A stretch of 48,235 nt of DNA from NCBI GenBank assembly GCA_009103225.1, contig RHPI01000277.1, positions 343,313 through 391,547 of the forward strand. The letters run 5' to 3'. The DNA is from Chlorokybus atmophyticus (Eukaryota; Streptophyta; Chlorokybophyceae; Chlorokybales; Chlorokybaceae). Under the pieces are notes generated by a model, which saw nothing but the letters and a program-made list of their open reading frames with translations, was not told the DNA's origin and ran no database searches. Within the stretch, counting starts at the first letter, position 1; each line of letters opens with the position of its first letter. The translations under genes were made by a program, and so were the position numbers. Shown piece by piece: positions 31,385 to 42,599 of this stretch.

Positions 31385-33849
31385 GAGTTACCCGTGCACC
31401 CGGACGATGTTAATAATATTAATGTGTGTGGGTTGCTCAGGTTCTCAGCATGTACTGCATGCCGAGTTTGTCATCCTTTCATATATCATTAGCTCTCATC
31501 TTGTCAGCCCAACATCTTGCCGGTTGCATGCTTTGCGGTCGTTGTTGTATTGCAGCTGCTGTTAAAGTTGTGTAGTCGTGGTGGATGATGATGTACTTGT
31601 GAACAATAACGTTTATCTGAACGTAAGTATATGCTTGAGTGACGTTACGAGTTACGAGCCTGAATACGAATAATATATGAATTGTTGTGTGCATAGTTGT
31701 GGTGGTATGCATGCTTTGCATGTTGAGGCTGCTTGCAAGTTATAACATTAATGTAGCTCTAAGGTGGTAGTCCCAAACCCAATGCAAATGAAATTGGGTC
31801 GCCTGCGACGTTTGTGCTGATTTGATGTTTCAATGCGCAAGCAAAGCTACCAACACCTCCACCTGCTGCACTATTGGACTGCCGTTGTTGCAACAACCGC
31901 AAGAGGAAGGCATCCATAAGTGGATACATTTGCAAGCGACAGGGAGGTGGGTATGGCGCCATGTTTTTGGCAATGGCTAGCTCTGTCTTCTTGTAAATGT
32001 GCATGACGAGATGTGTTGGCGTTGCACCACCAACACAACTATGATTGCCATCCTGACCAACCTTGCCCCCTACAACCTTCACCATACCCGCGCCGTAATG
32101 TACCCGAACTCGTGAACTCAATCAACCAACTTGTGTGTGCACAACGTTCAGCAGATTGATTAATTACCTAAATGAAGAACGCAGTGCATATGGCGGACTC
32201 CATGCCACCATGTGCACGCACTCATGCATACAGTGCAAGTCCTTTTGTAAACACCATGATTTGCACCGTCTCGCACGTTGGAGCAAGTCATCCACTTCTC
32301 TTGTATGCGCACAAGGAAGTCTGTTGCTCACCTATATGTTTCAGACGCAAATGACAGACTCCACCAGTGCACCAGCTAGTAGCAACTTCAAGTTAAAGTT
32401 GAAAATCACAGCTGAACAGGTCTGGCAAGGTTCGTCATTCTTGGATAACTTGCTATGTGCGGCTGCTAGCGTGAAATCAAACTTTTGTGCTTAACACAAG
32501 CATGCCCACGTGCAACAAGCTGAAGTAGAGACACGCGTGGTGAGAGACAACGCTAGCGATCAGTAACTTAAATAAATGTGCCAGTAAGATCGCATAAGCT
32601 TTGCAGCAACACCGAAACTGTTGACTCAACGCGACAAAATTGTCATTGGTTAAGATTGGGCCACCAAGTGGCCATTGTTACACGGTTTGATGAGGTGTGG
32701 TATGAAGTTGTTTAATCTGTATGCTCGCCGCTAGCCTTGTGGCAGCTTTAATGGCGCACCCGCACCCGTACGAACTCGTGCACACATTGTCATGCCAACT
32801 ACCCTCGCATGCCAGTCCTCCTCAAGCATACCTACATTCAGCCCCAAGCCCGGGCTACCAACATGAAGACCGCGCGCGCCCCAATCTACTATTGGCTACT
32901 TCATACTCCATGTAGCATGTAGCCAGAGCTACTCTATAGACCTCTCTGTAGGAACTGCGCGTAGCTGATCAGTTAGGATTCTATTATTACAACTCATGTG
33001 CTATATCAAGTCTTAGGACATTTCTGTAGTAGCATACGGCCTTGACGTGACCGTTGGCCAAGTGCCCGCGTGGCACTGCACAGTTATGATTTGACATGTA
33101 TAAGTAGGAAGTCATGTCCCTGGACTCGCTGGTGACACTGTGAGTGAGTACGAAGAGTAGAGACTCTGACTTTAAGAGCTTGTGAAGCGAATTGAACTGG
33201 AAGCACACTATCTCGGTTGCCAAGGATTGCCTTACCACGTGAAATACAGTGTATGCCCGTGTGCGCTGTGCTTGTTATTGCTGTGAGCTTGGCAGTGGTG
33301 TGTTTGCTGAATCAGTCAGAACATAGCATCTGAGTTGCTTATTCATTCGCCTCACTTAATAGTGTAATACATCATCCACTCATGCAAAGAACTGTTTATA
33401 CAGCACTACCTATCGTAGTGGCTTGCTTACTCACAGTGTCACCCTCTTGCTCAAGTGAATGCGTCGCATTTTGCATCAGGTAGTGCAGTCTGTAGCTGGG
33501 GATACATCCCTGTGCATTCGTTATCACTGTTATCACGTAGTGCACACACAAGCACTGATGTGGTGAGTGGTAGCAGCATCAAATCATACAATAGAGCACA
33601 AACACTCTACCCTGCATACACTTTCACATGTGGACTAGCTGTATGAGCAGGCCCACCTCGTTCTCTCGAATAAACGAGGGTGACCTCAGCAGCTGGAGCC
33701 CAACCTCTAATCTCACCTACGAGCGGACCAGCTACGGGAGCAACGATTGCAGTAGCAAAGGCTCGCGTTCTGTCTGCGGCTCCACTCCGTTCTAGTCTAC
33801 TCCTCACCAGTGAGCCTCCCCACTATCGTCCGACAGTGACGACTATGAG
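31385..33849. other. region without a resolved gene
   Basis: A minus-strand frame ending with TAG at 31759 and open to about 32120 has coding-like composition (for example KKTELAIAKNMAPYPPPCRL) but no ATG at its 5' end, so it may be a terminal exon of an unresolved gene. A plus-strand segment after a TTTCAG at 32343 is also open for 28 codons. Otherwise nothing recognisable. Confidence 0.35.
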
Positions 33850-35432
33850 ATGGAGTCCTCCAGCTCAACCACATCTCTGCACTTCTCCGGACGTGCTGGC
33901 AATACCTCGCTGAACAAATTTACCATCAAGTTCCATTCCAAGATGCGAAAGCAAGCTCTGAAGATCAAAGACTGGTCAGATGAGATGTCGTTTCACATTG
34001 CTGCTCAGTATCTGAATCATGAAACACACGATGTCCAAAAGTCTGTTGCTAAACTGCATCGAATCGATGGCTATGGCGAGCTCGTCAACACCATAGCATC
34101 TGCGTCACCGCATAGTCCAGCTACCGTCTTTCCACCTGCCACTCCCGCTGCAGTCACCGGCATGTCCATAGCTGCAGCCATCGGTTGGGCAGAGGAGGAG
34201 GAGCCTAATTTGGTGATCGTCAACCTGACCCTTCAGAGGTTGAAATTAAGACGGCCGCACGACGGGCCCGGATCATGGACCGTTCTGCTGGTATCCTTGA
34301 AGAACAAGGAGCTGCAGCCGTTCAGGTGGGCACACCTCTACCTCTGTCAACACCTGGCTCTCGTGCGGGAGGCAGTGCTTTCACCCTCACACTGTCACCC
34401 TCGCACTGTGCGCACCAGCCATCACTGTAGGTGCTGCCATCTCTAACTCTCCACTCAAGGACCTATACGCTGCACTTCGTCGCACCTTCCCACCTCAGAC
34501 CACCAGCAAAGTGCAGGAGCTGAAACGGTTCCGACGCAAGCCCAACGAGGACCCTCTACGCCTGTACTCCAGACTGAAAGGGCTGTTGAAGGACACTGAC
34601 TACAAGATCGTCAGTGACGAGGCTGCAGCAGTGGTGTACGTCAATGAGTTGGATGCCACCCTGAGCGAGTCGACGCGCCTGACCCTAAACTATAGCAGGC
34701 CCCTTGGCTACACGCTCAAGGAAGCTTTTGAGACTGCACAAGCCATCCATAAGCCCTTCGTGAATGAGAAGGCAGTGCTGGACACCAACCGCAGTGCCTC
34801 ACGGCCTGTAGCCAGCACAACTATTGCGCCACCTTGCCGCGAGCGCGGCCGGGACGCTCCATTAGCACGCGACAAAGGGAAACGGTCAGCTCATACTGCT
34901 TTGCCTGCCCCTGTGCTGTGTCGATGCTGTGGACGGCATGGGCACTACCAAAGGAGTGCACCGAAGAGTACTCAACTCTGGTCTGCGACTACTGTCATAA
35001 GACGGGCCACTTGAAGTCAATCTGCTGGCTCAAGTTCCCTGAGTGAGACCTGCCAACAACTACAACGGCAACAACTCTTGTGGCTACAACAGCAACAACA
35101 CTGGAGGCCACAACGGTAACAGCTCTGGTGGCTACAATAGCAACCACACTGGAGGCCATAAATACAACAACAACTACGCCAGCGCTCGCAAGGAAAAGCA
35201 AGGCTACAAAAGGAAGAATCGTCCTCCTCACTAGAAGAACGTCCGCGTGCTGCTGCTGTTGCCGCCAACTTGGAGAGAAGCCTTGAAGGCTTCAGCTAAC
35301 CCGCCAGCTGATGACCATATTACTGCCCTCATGGCGCGTATGGCACGCTTGGAGGAAGATAAGGAGCAGGACTACCGCGCCTGCTGCAACGCAGTGCTAT
35401 CGCTATGCGGTTCCCCGCCCTTATTTGGTTAG
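33850..35432 (+). pseudogene. broken gag-like gene with two zinc knuckles
   Basis: Fragments in alternating frames look like a retroelement Gag. An N-terminal part (from 33850) is followed by a capsid-like helical part around [20 protein letters not shown] (34520-34760). Two CCHC knuckles come next: one spans a frameshift at about 34950 (CRCCGRHGHYQ then KEC) and the other reads CDYCHKTGHLKSIC (about 34984-35025). An Asn/Gly-rich repetitive tail (35055-35180) and a short coiled-coil-like end (to 35432) follow. An in-frame stop near 34427 and several frame changes show it is not functional. No pol gene or LTR adjoins it, so superfamily is uncertain. Part of it is duplicated at 28044-28607. Confidence 0.6.
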
Positions 35433-35482
35433 AGATAAGGGTCCCAACGTGTAATTAACAGCCAATTGAGCCGTATTAGGGC

Positions 35483-35670
35483 CTTTATGGCCTTAATGTA
35501 GTATCAATGTTAGCTTATCGCTAACACTGATATCCATGTGAGACTCATGTCTCACGATATCAGCCGCATGGCGGCGCTTTATGGCCTTAATGTAGTATCA
35601 ATGTTAGCTTATCGCTAACACAAATATCCATGTGAGACTCATGTCTCACGATATCAGCCGCATGGCGGCG
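35483..35670. repeat. two tandem 94-bp units with nested palindromes
   Basis: Units 35483-35576 and 35577-35670 differ at about two positions. Each contains two stem-loops: TGTTAGC/GCTAACA and GTGAGAC/GTCTCAC. In the first unit the latter is flanked by GATATC on both sides. No gene is present; a transposon end or a recombination-prone repeat is possible. Confidence 0.75.
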
Positions 35671-35846
35671 CTGCCGAACGCAGCGGCCGCCATAGCCAGA
35701 GCATCTTTTGCTCTGGCAGCTGCCCCGACAGCGGCGGCGGTGGTGTGGGCCGGCGGCGTGGCTGGTGGTGGTGGTGGGGTAGGGGATTTAAGGGGGCGGT
35801 AGCACCCCCCTTCTTACATTTGGTATCGGAGCGAGGGCGTGGGGGN

Positions 35847-35984
35847 CTCCGCTCCTGCGTCGCCGCTCTTCCGCCGCCGCCGCCGCCTTGTTGCCGCTCC
35901 AGCACCTCCGCCTGCTTAGCAAGTTAAGCGGTTAGGCTGTTATGCAACACAACGGCATTATACATACACACACAAACTCACCTA
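35847..35984. repeat. exact copy of about 41527-41664, bounded by G-runs and N (assembly island)
   Basis: About 137 bp match the segment near 41527-41664 as far as I can read. The left edge is a G-run plus N at 35846, and the right edge turns into G9 where identity ends. This is the same signature as the island at 28044-28607. Confidence 0.7.
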
Positions 35985-36205
35985 GGGGGGGGGCGGCGGC
36001 GGCAGCTAGCAGCCGCCACCCACTAGGGTGGGTAGTGGTGGTTGTTAGCTACTTATTGTAGTTGTATAGTTGCTGCTGTTAGTGTAGCCTAGCCTAGCCT
36101 TGCCTTGTCTTGCTTGCGTCGCAAAATGTTTCCCCTGCAAGCCGACTAAATATTGGCACCGGCCGTGCACCTGAGGATACTCATTTGGACTGTCGTGGCT
36201 CAGTC

Positions 36206-36629
36206 TGTTGAAGGACTAGCATGCACATGTAGTTGAGGCAAGCATGGATACACACGGACAGAGCTACCGCCACCAGAGCATACACAAGTCACATCACATT
36301 CATCTATTACAAGTTGTCCGCTGGTTCTTATACCAGCCAGTTACACACACGTCTACGTTTGCAAGCACTGCGTAAGCTATACTCAGCCTTTTGACGCGCT
36401 CTAAGCTGCGTTGTCTTTCTTACAACCAGAGCTTTCCAACAAGCTCTTACACGCCTAATATGAGTAAGTATACGCGGAGATACGAAGCAGTTAGTAAGGC
36501 TCCAGTCTGGAGTCCGGAGTCTGGTCCGACGATGCCATCTTGCTAAGTCCGGACCTAGTGCTCGTCCTTACGACCTTCTACTCCTGTGTGGAGGGTCGAT
36601 GCTGATCGTATGTAGGAATACTCTCAACA
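36206..36629 (-). repeat. 3' LTR of the Copia element
   Basis: 424 bp, TG...CA. It contains several GGTCCG/CGGACC and CTGGAGTCCGGAGTCTGG self-complementary motifs. It is the downstream LTR with respect to the minus-strand gag-pol. Confidence 0.95.
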
Positions 36630-36671
36630 CTCCCACGCGAGCAGCTTGACCTCCAACGCTTGCTCCTGTAG

Positions 36672-39600
36672 TCAAACACAGATGCCAAGTCCTGCACAAC
36701 AAGTCTTGAACTTGAGTGGTGACAATGGCTTTGTCATGAAGTCCGCCAGCATGCCCTCGGTGTTGCAGTACTGGAACTCCACCTCCTTCCTTGTGACTCT
36801 GTCACGCACAAAGTGATGCATGACATCAATGTGCTTCGTCCTTGCCGAGGCGATAGGGTGCTTCAACAACTTGATGGCTCCTTGGTTGTCACAGTTGATG
36901 ACGATGCACGCCATGGGGTGCTCCAAGTCTGCCATGAGCTTGCGAAGCCAGAGTGCCTCCTTCACTGCTGCTGCCGCTGCCATGTACTCAGCCTCTGATG
37001 TAGATGCTGCTGTTGTTGGCTGCAGCCTGCTGTTCCAGCTCACCACGCCTCCGTTCAGCTTGAAGACGTAGCCTGTAGTGGACCTCCTGCTGTTGAGGTC
37101 ACCAGCAAAGTCCGAGTCGCAGTAGCCCTCCAACTCAGTGCTCCCGCTCCCAAACTTGATGCCAACTGTTGCGCTCCCAGCAACATAGCGTAGTACTCCC
37201 TTTGCTGCTCTCCAGTGCTCCATGCTCGGTGCAGACATGTAGCGAGCAAGTACTCCCACAGCATGTGCAACATCGGGACGTGTGCACACTGCCAGATAGA
37301 GCATGCTGCCTACCAGCTCACCATATGGATACTGAGCCTTGTCGAGTACCTCCTCATCCTTTGCCTTGATGAGGGCAGTGCCAAGTGCCAACGGTGTGGT
37401 CTTGGTCTTCGCTTCAGTGAGCCCAAACTTGGTGACGAGTCTTCTCACCATCTGCTCCTGACTGATCTTGATTGTGCGAGCCGCCCTGTCGCGCTCAATC
37501 ACCATGCCAAGGAACCACTTGGCCTCTCCAAGATCACGAACTGAGAATGCTTGCTGTAGAGCAAGTTTCGTCTCCTGCAGGTGGTGCACCTGCCTGGCGG
37601 TGATGATGATATCATCAACATACACGAGCAGCCAGACCTTGTTGTCTGCATGGATGAAGAGCCCAGGGTCTGCAGAGGATGCGGTGAAGCCAAGTGCCTC
37701 CAGCTCCTTGGTGAGCTTGATGTGCCACATACGCGGTGCCTGTCGCAGCCCGTACAGTGCCTTGATCAGCTTGCACGCTGTGCCTCTCTCCCCTTCTTCA
37801 TATCCAGGTGGTTGCTCGATGAAGATCTCCTCCTCCAGCTCTCCGTAGAGGAAGGCAGTCTTCACATCCAGGTGATGCAGCTCTAGGTCTTCAGCAGCAA
37901 CCATAGCTAGCAGTGCACGGAAGGTGGTATGCTTACTTGCAGGTGCAAACACTTCGTTGAAGTCCACACCTTCCTGCTGCAAGAAGCCCTTTGCCACCAG
38001 TCTTGCCTTGTAGCGCTCAATGTTGCCCTGACCATCACGCTTCACCTTGAAGACCCATTTCACTGGAATGGTCTTCACTCCTTGCGGTAACTGCTCCAGT
38101 GACCAAGTGTTGTTGGCATGGAGTGACGCAATCTCCTCGTCCATAGCACGCTGCCATTGCTCCGCATCTGGTGCTAACAATGCCTCCTCGTAGGTGCTTG
38201 GCTCCTCATTGTGCACACTGGCGACGTGTGCCTTGTGTAAGAAGTCAGGTGCCTTTCTCTCCCTCACTGGGTATCTCCGAGCTGCGTGCTCCTGCTGCAG
38301 GTGCGACTGCTTGTCTGCTACAGTGGAGTCCTGCTCACCCTTATCGTCGATGATGGCCTTGCCTGTAGCCTCCACTGTTTCAGGATGCTCCGGCTGTGCT
38401 TCATCTTCAGGAAAGAAGCCTGCTTCTGGTTGTGATAATCCCTCGTGGAAAACCACCTCTCTGCTCACGATGATCTTCTGAGTGTCCTCGAGCAAGATCC
38501 TGTAAGCCTTGGAACCCGGTTCATAGCCAACGAAGATGCCCTTCTTGCTGACCGGCTCCAGCTTGTGCCTGAGCTGTTTAGGCACTAGTGCATATGCCGT
38601 GCATCCAAACACACGCATACCACTCACATCTGGTGTGGCTCCATAGAAGTGCTCCCACGGAGTCTTCTGCTCTGAGCTCACCGGAGACCTGTTGCGGATG
38701 TAGTTGGCAGTGAGTACCGCCTCCTTCCACAAACTGTCTTCCATCTTTGTGTCGTTGAGCATGGCTCGAACACGCTCCAAGAGTGTCCTGTTGAGGCGTT
38801 CAGCTGCTCCATTCTGCTGCGGGGTGTAGGGTGCCGTTGTCTCGTGGCGTATGCCCTTGCTGGCGAAGAACTCCTTCAACTCCTTGTTGATGTACTCCCC
38901 TCCTCGATCACTCCTCATTGCCTTCATCTTGTTGCCAGACTGGGTCTCCAACAAGGCCACAACTGTGCGCACAGCTCCAGCAACTTCTGACTTGAGCGTC
39001 AATGGAAAGATGATGGACAGCTTGCTGTAGTCGTCGAGGAATGTAGCAAAGTACCTGGCCCCTCCCTTCGCCACAATGCGCATAGGGCCACAGACATCCA
39101 TGTGCACAAGCTCGCAAGGATGCTGACTGCTAGAAGAGGATGATGGGAATGGCATAGCATGCTGCTTTGCAACCAGACATGGTTCACAAAGTGCACCTGA
39201 TGCTGTCTTGAGTTCTTCTGTGCTGAGATGGATGCCCTTGACCATCTTCTCAGCGACAAGGCGAGTGAGGTTGACGTAGCTGAGATGCCCGAACCTTCGA
39301 TGCCACAATGTTGGCGACTCCTTGTCCTTCACCACCATGGCTTGAATGTCTCTGTCTTGAGGCTGCTCCACGTGGTAGAGCCCTCCCGGATCAGCGATTC
39401 CAACCATGTGCACGACCCCATCAAGGATGACTGAGCAGCCACCCTTCCGAAATAGGATCTCCGCGCCTAAGCGCTCCGCAACCCTCACAGAGAATAGACT
39501 CGCAATAGCCTTAGGAACATGCAGGACGTTGCGTAACAACACCTCGCGTAGTGTGTTACCAACCTTGCACTGGAGTCGTACGTTGCCAACTCCCTCAGCC

Positions 39601-40559
39601 ACCAGTACTTCGCCACCGAAGCCCGCCACCTTGATTGTGGACGTCAGCTTCCTGTAGCCCTCCATCACCTCCTTGTTTGGTGTGAGATGACGATCGCAGC
39701 CAGAGTCCACCACCCAGAAAGCTGTGCCCGCCCTCGAACTGGATGCAGTGAAGGCGACATGTTTCTCCTTGTGTTGGTGCTCGTTGCCGCTGTTGCTGGT
39801 GCTTGCTCTAGGTTGCCCCTGTTGTTTCTTCCTACAGTCCTTCACAATGTGCCCCTTCCAACCACACCAGTGGCATGTGAGGTCTTTGTGACGAGGATTG
39901 CCTGGCTTGTTGCCCTTGTACTTCTCTTCATGGTTGCTCTTCTTTGCGTGCTTGCCGGTGTAGAAGGCGACGGCATCCGCTTGCTCGTCCTTCTTCACAA
40001 CCCTCTGCTCCACGGTGAGCAGCTTCGGTAGCACATCGTCCAACGTCAACTCCGATGATGACGTCTCCAGCAGGGTTGCGACGACCTCGTACTCTGCTGG
40101 TAGCCCTGCAACAATGGCCAGCACTACCTCCGTCTCCCCCATGTTGTGGCCGACGTTGATGAGGTCCGCCCACAGCTCTCTCGCGCGCGCAACATACTTT
40201 GTGATGGGTTCTGCTGCCTCCTTCCTGAGTGCGCTGAGCTGCTTGCGTAGATGCAACTTTCTGGCATTGTTCTTGGCTCTGAAAACGGCTGATAGCTTTT
40301 CCCAAGCTTGTCTACCATCTTCACATGCAGTGAGCATGGGAAAGTGATGCGGTTTGCTGTTCAACACAAGCAAAGAGTGTGCTTCTGCTGAATGCTCTGA
40401 CCACACAGTGTTCGCTCCTGGTGTTGGTGGTGGTGCCTTCGGATCAACGTACTTCCACACCTTCTTGTGGATGAGCAAGGCCTTCATCTCCACGCACCAT
40501 GTGTTGTAGTTGTCGGTGTCCAGCTTTGCAATCTGCCCCTTGTCGTAGGTCGCCTCCAT
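36672..40559 (-). CDS. Copia gag-pol polyprotein
   Basis: A single frame of 1295 residues from the first ATG (40559); the frame is open 28 codons further upstream but without ATG. Order and motifs: Gag with zinc knuckle CHWCGWKGHIVKDC (229-242); protease VVDSG (Asp285); integrase zinc module H420, H425, C458, C461; catalytic D488, D551 and E587, with the DD35E spacing exact; reverse transcriptase with DVKTAFLYGEL and YVDD (980-983); RNase H with CDSDFAGD, SEAEY and CDNQGA. It ends with LADFMTKPL near the C-terminus. Gag and Pol are in one frame without a frameshift, as in many Copia elements. All catalytic residues are present, so the element looks autonomous. Confidence 0.96.
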   Translation of the reverse strand: MEATYDKGQIAKLDTDNYNTWCVEMKALLIHKKVWKYVDPKAPPPTPGANTVWSEHSAEAHSLLVLNSKPHHFPMLTACEDGRQAWEKLSAVFRAKNNARKLHLRKQLSALRKEAAEPITKYVARARELWADLINVGHNMGETEVVLAIVAGLPAEYEVVATLLETSSSELTLDDVLPKLLTVEQRVVKKDEQADAVAFYTGKHAKKSNHEEKYKGNKPGNPRHKDLTCHWCGWKGHIVKDCRKKQQGQPRASTSNSGNEHQHKEKHVAFTASSSRAGTAFWVVDSGCDRHLTPNKEVMEGYRKLTSTIKVAGFGGEVLVAEGVGNVRLQCKVGNTLREVLLRNVLHVPKAIASLFSVRVAERLGAEILFRKGGCSVILDGVVHMVGIADPGGLYHVEQPQDRDIQAMVVKDKESPTLWHRRFGHLSYVNLTRLVAEKMVKGIHLSTEELKTASGALCEPCLVAKQHAMPFPSSSSSSQHPCELVHMDVCGPMRIVAKGGARYFATFLDDYSKLSIIFPLTLKSEVAGAVRTVVALLETQSGNKMKAMRSDRGGEYINKELKEFFASKGIRHETTAPYTPQQNGAAERLNRTLLERVRAMLNDTKMEDSLWKEAVLTANYIRNRSPVSSEQKTPWEHFYGATPDVSGMRVFGCTAYALVPKQLRHKLEPVSKKGIFVGYEPGSKAYRILLEDTQKIIVSREVVFHEGLSQPEAGFFPEDEAQPEHPETVEATGKAIIDDKGEQDSTVADKQSHLQQEHAARRYPVRERKAPDFLHKAHVASVHNEEPSTYEEALLAPDAEQWQRAMDEEIASLHANNTWSLEQLPQGVKTIPVKWVFKVKRDGQGNIERYKARLVAKGFLQQEGVDFNEVFAPASKHTTFRALLAMVAAEDLELHHLDVKTAFLYGELEEEIFIEQPPGYEEGERGTACKLIKALYGLRQAPRMWHIKLTKELEALGFTASSADPGLFIHADNKVWLLVYVDDIIITARQVHHLQETKLALQQAFSVRDLGEAKWFLGMVIERDRAARTIKISQEQMVRRLVTKFGLTEAKTKTTPLALGTALIKAKDEEVLDKAQYPYGELVGSMLYLAVCTRPDVAHAVGVLARYMSAPSMEHWRAAKGVLRYVAGSATVGIKFGSGSTELEGYCDSDFAGDLNSRRSTTGYVFKLNGGVVSWNSRLQPTTAASTSEAEYMAAAAAVKEALWLRKLMADLEHPMACIVINCDNQGAIKLLKHPIASARTKHIDVMHHFVRDRVTRKEVEFQYCNTEGMLADFMTKPLSPLKFKTCCAGLGICV

Positions 40560-40673
40560 CTTTGTCGAGCCTGCCTTTCTTGCAGTTGACACCCAAGGCT
40601 CTGCTACCAACAAGCTACCGTAGTGTAGAACTACTATGCACACAAGCTAGTCTCACACTCCTCAAGCGTAGTG

Positions 40674-40686
40674 TGGGCCCATAACC
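40674..40686 (-). promoter_or_regulatory. primer binding site, anticodon half of initiator tRNA-Met
   Basis: Directly after the 5' LTR the minus strand reads GGTTATGGGCCCA. This complements the anticodon stem-loop of initiator tRNA-Met (TGGGCCCATAACC) rather than its CCA end. Drosophila copia and Volvox Osser prime from a cleaved initiator tRNA half in this way. Confidence 0.85.
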
Positions 40687-41110
40687 TGTTGAAGGACTAG
40701 CATGCACATGTAGTTGAGGCAAGCATGGATACACACGGACAGAGCTACCGCCACCAGAGCATACACAAGTCACATCACATTCATCTATTACAAGTTGTCC
40801 GCTGGTTCTTATACCAGCCAGTTACACACACGTCTACGTTTGCAAGCACTGCGTAAGCTATACTCAGCCTTTTGACGCGCTCTAAGCTGCGTTGTCTTCC
40901 TTACAACTAGAGCTTTCCAACAAGCTCTTACACGCCCAATATGAGTAAGTATACGCGGAGATACGAAGCAGTTAGTAAGGCTCCAGTCTGGAGTCCGGAG
41001 TCTGGTCCGACGATGCCATCTTGCTAAGTCCGGACCTAGTGCTCGTCCTTACGACCTTCTACTCCTGTGTGGAGGGTCGATGCTGATCGTATGTAGGAAT
41101 ACTCTCAACA
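40687..41110 (-). repeat. 5' LTR of the Copia element
   Basis: 424 bp, the same boundaries as the other LTR and three differences from it. It should carry the promoter for the minus-strand gag-pol. Confidence 0.95.
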
Positions 41111-41115
41111 CAGTC

Positions 41116-42590
41116 CACCTGAAATCTTGATACAGCGAGCTGGGTATAACGGCCGTTACCATCAGGCGGCGGCCGTCTGCATAAAGGGAATGACCCTAAC
41201 TGATAGATACCTGCAAGGTACCCATCAGTTAAGCAAAGGGGACTGGACCTAACTAACCGATACCCAACAGTTGGGTGCAAGCGACTCTACGTCAAAGGTA
41301 CCCAACTATCAGGTACATGTAAGGTACCCTATGGTACCTGACGTTTTAAAGGTACCAACAAGTACCGTTTAGGTACTATGAGAGACGGCATGTGACAAGC
41401 AAAATTGCAATTCATAACTAAAGATACATTAATAATGCATTATATGCTGTTGCTATAGGATACTGTGAATTGCTACAACTACTACTTCTACTACCCTCAT
41501 ACTAAGTCATAATCTAAGTCGCCGCTCCTCCGCTCCTGCGTCGCCGCTCTTCCGCCGCCGCCGCCGCCTTGTTGCCGCTCCAGCACCTCCGCCTGCTTAG
41601 CAAGTTAAGCGGTTAGGCTGTTATGCAACACAACGGCATTATACATACACACACAAACTCACCTACTATGCCATTGCCGCCGCCGCCCCCTGGCCTGGCC
41701 TGGCCAAGAATGGCCTTGTCGGCAAGCAGGGCGGTGAGGCTGCGCTATTGCGCTCAACACAACGGCATCCACACGTATATACATACAAACAGTCTCACCT
41801 AGTTTGCCATGGTCGCCGCCGCCGCCGTCGCCGCCGCCACCGCTACCGCCACTGCCACCACCGCTGCCGCCCACCTGCCCAACTTGCTTGAAGCCATTGT
41901 GCGTTTGAAGCGTTGCTACTTGGGCAGCAGCAGCATTTCAAACGCTTAAACGCTCAACGACTTCAATGGCGCTATCGTACTATCAACTGGTACGATGATG
42001 CCATAGTACAGTAGTACCATCGCAATGGTACCATAAATCCATTAAGTGTTCCAGTCAACTGTTGCGGACTTTTATGTCACTGTCCCAACGCCACTATTGC
42101 TCGTGCCTAAGTTTGGACTAAGCGGAGACTTGCTTACCAATTCAGACATGTCGCCGTCGCGGGCTTTGTACGGTCAGTGGCCGGCTGCCGGTAAATGGAA
42201 CTGATGGGTATCATTCGCCGCCATTAGGGGCCCGAGAGGTCATTTAATTGCTACTATAAATAAGTAGCCGCCGTGTGTCCTGTACGATTGACGGTTGGCC
42301 GTCATCTCAAGTTGCTTGAAGATTATAACCGGCAACCAAGAGTCCAGTGTCGCGTACGACAAGCGGCCGGCCATTACTAATTGTCCTTGATATGCATTGG
42401 CAATCCACTCAGCCCCTTTATGGCCCAAGACGTTAGGGTCAGGCGGGGGCAGTCCCTCAGTCCCTAGTCAGTCATGGCGAAAGATTTGCGACGTGCTCAG
42501 CCTAGCCTAGCTTGCCTGACCTAACTTAGCTTGTTAGTGTGAAGGGGAGGCGGCCACTCAGGCAGCCTCACCTCAAGTATTGCATCCCAA
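41116..42590. other. non-coding region between the Copia element and the chromovirus
   Basis: No gene is seen. 41200-41390 is dense in GGTAC/GTACC motifs (about eight). Around 41527-41664 lies the source of the island at 35847; a diverged second copy of its 3' part (ACACAACGGCAT...CTCACCTA) follows at about 41757-41801. A (GCC)n-rich stretch runs over 41812-41875. Any 5' LTR of the chromovirus would be expected in the right half, but I cannot delimit one because the matching 3' LTR lies outside the window. Confidence 0.5.
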
Positions 42591-42599
42591 AGATTTAGT

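Larger units (their letters stand above)
36206..41110 (-). mobile_element. complete Copia LTR retrotransposon, Osser-like primer site
   Basis: The LTRs at 36206-36629 and 40687-41110 are 424 bp each, begin TGTTGAAG and end CTCAACA, and differ at only three positions that I can find. The 5-bp target duplication CAGTC lies at 36201-36205 and 41111-41115. The element reads on the minus strand and contains one uninterrupted gag-pol frame. With under 1% LTR divergence it is a recent insertion and possibly still mobile. Integrase before reverse transcriptase places it in Ty1/Copia. Confidence 0.97.
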
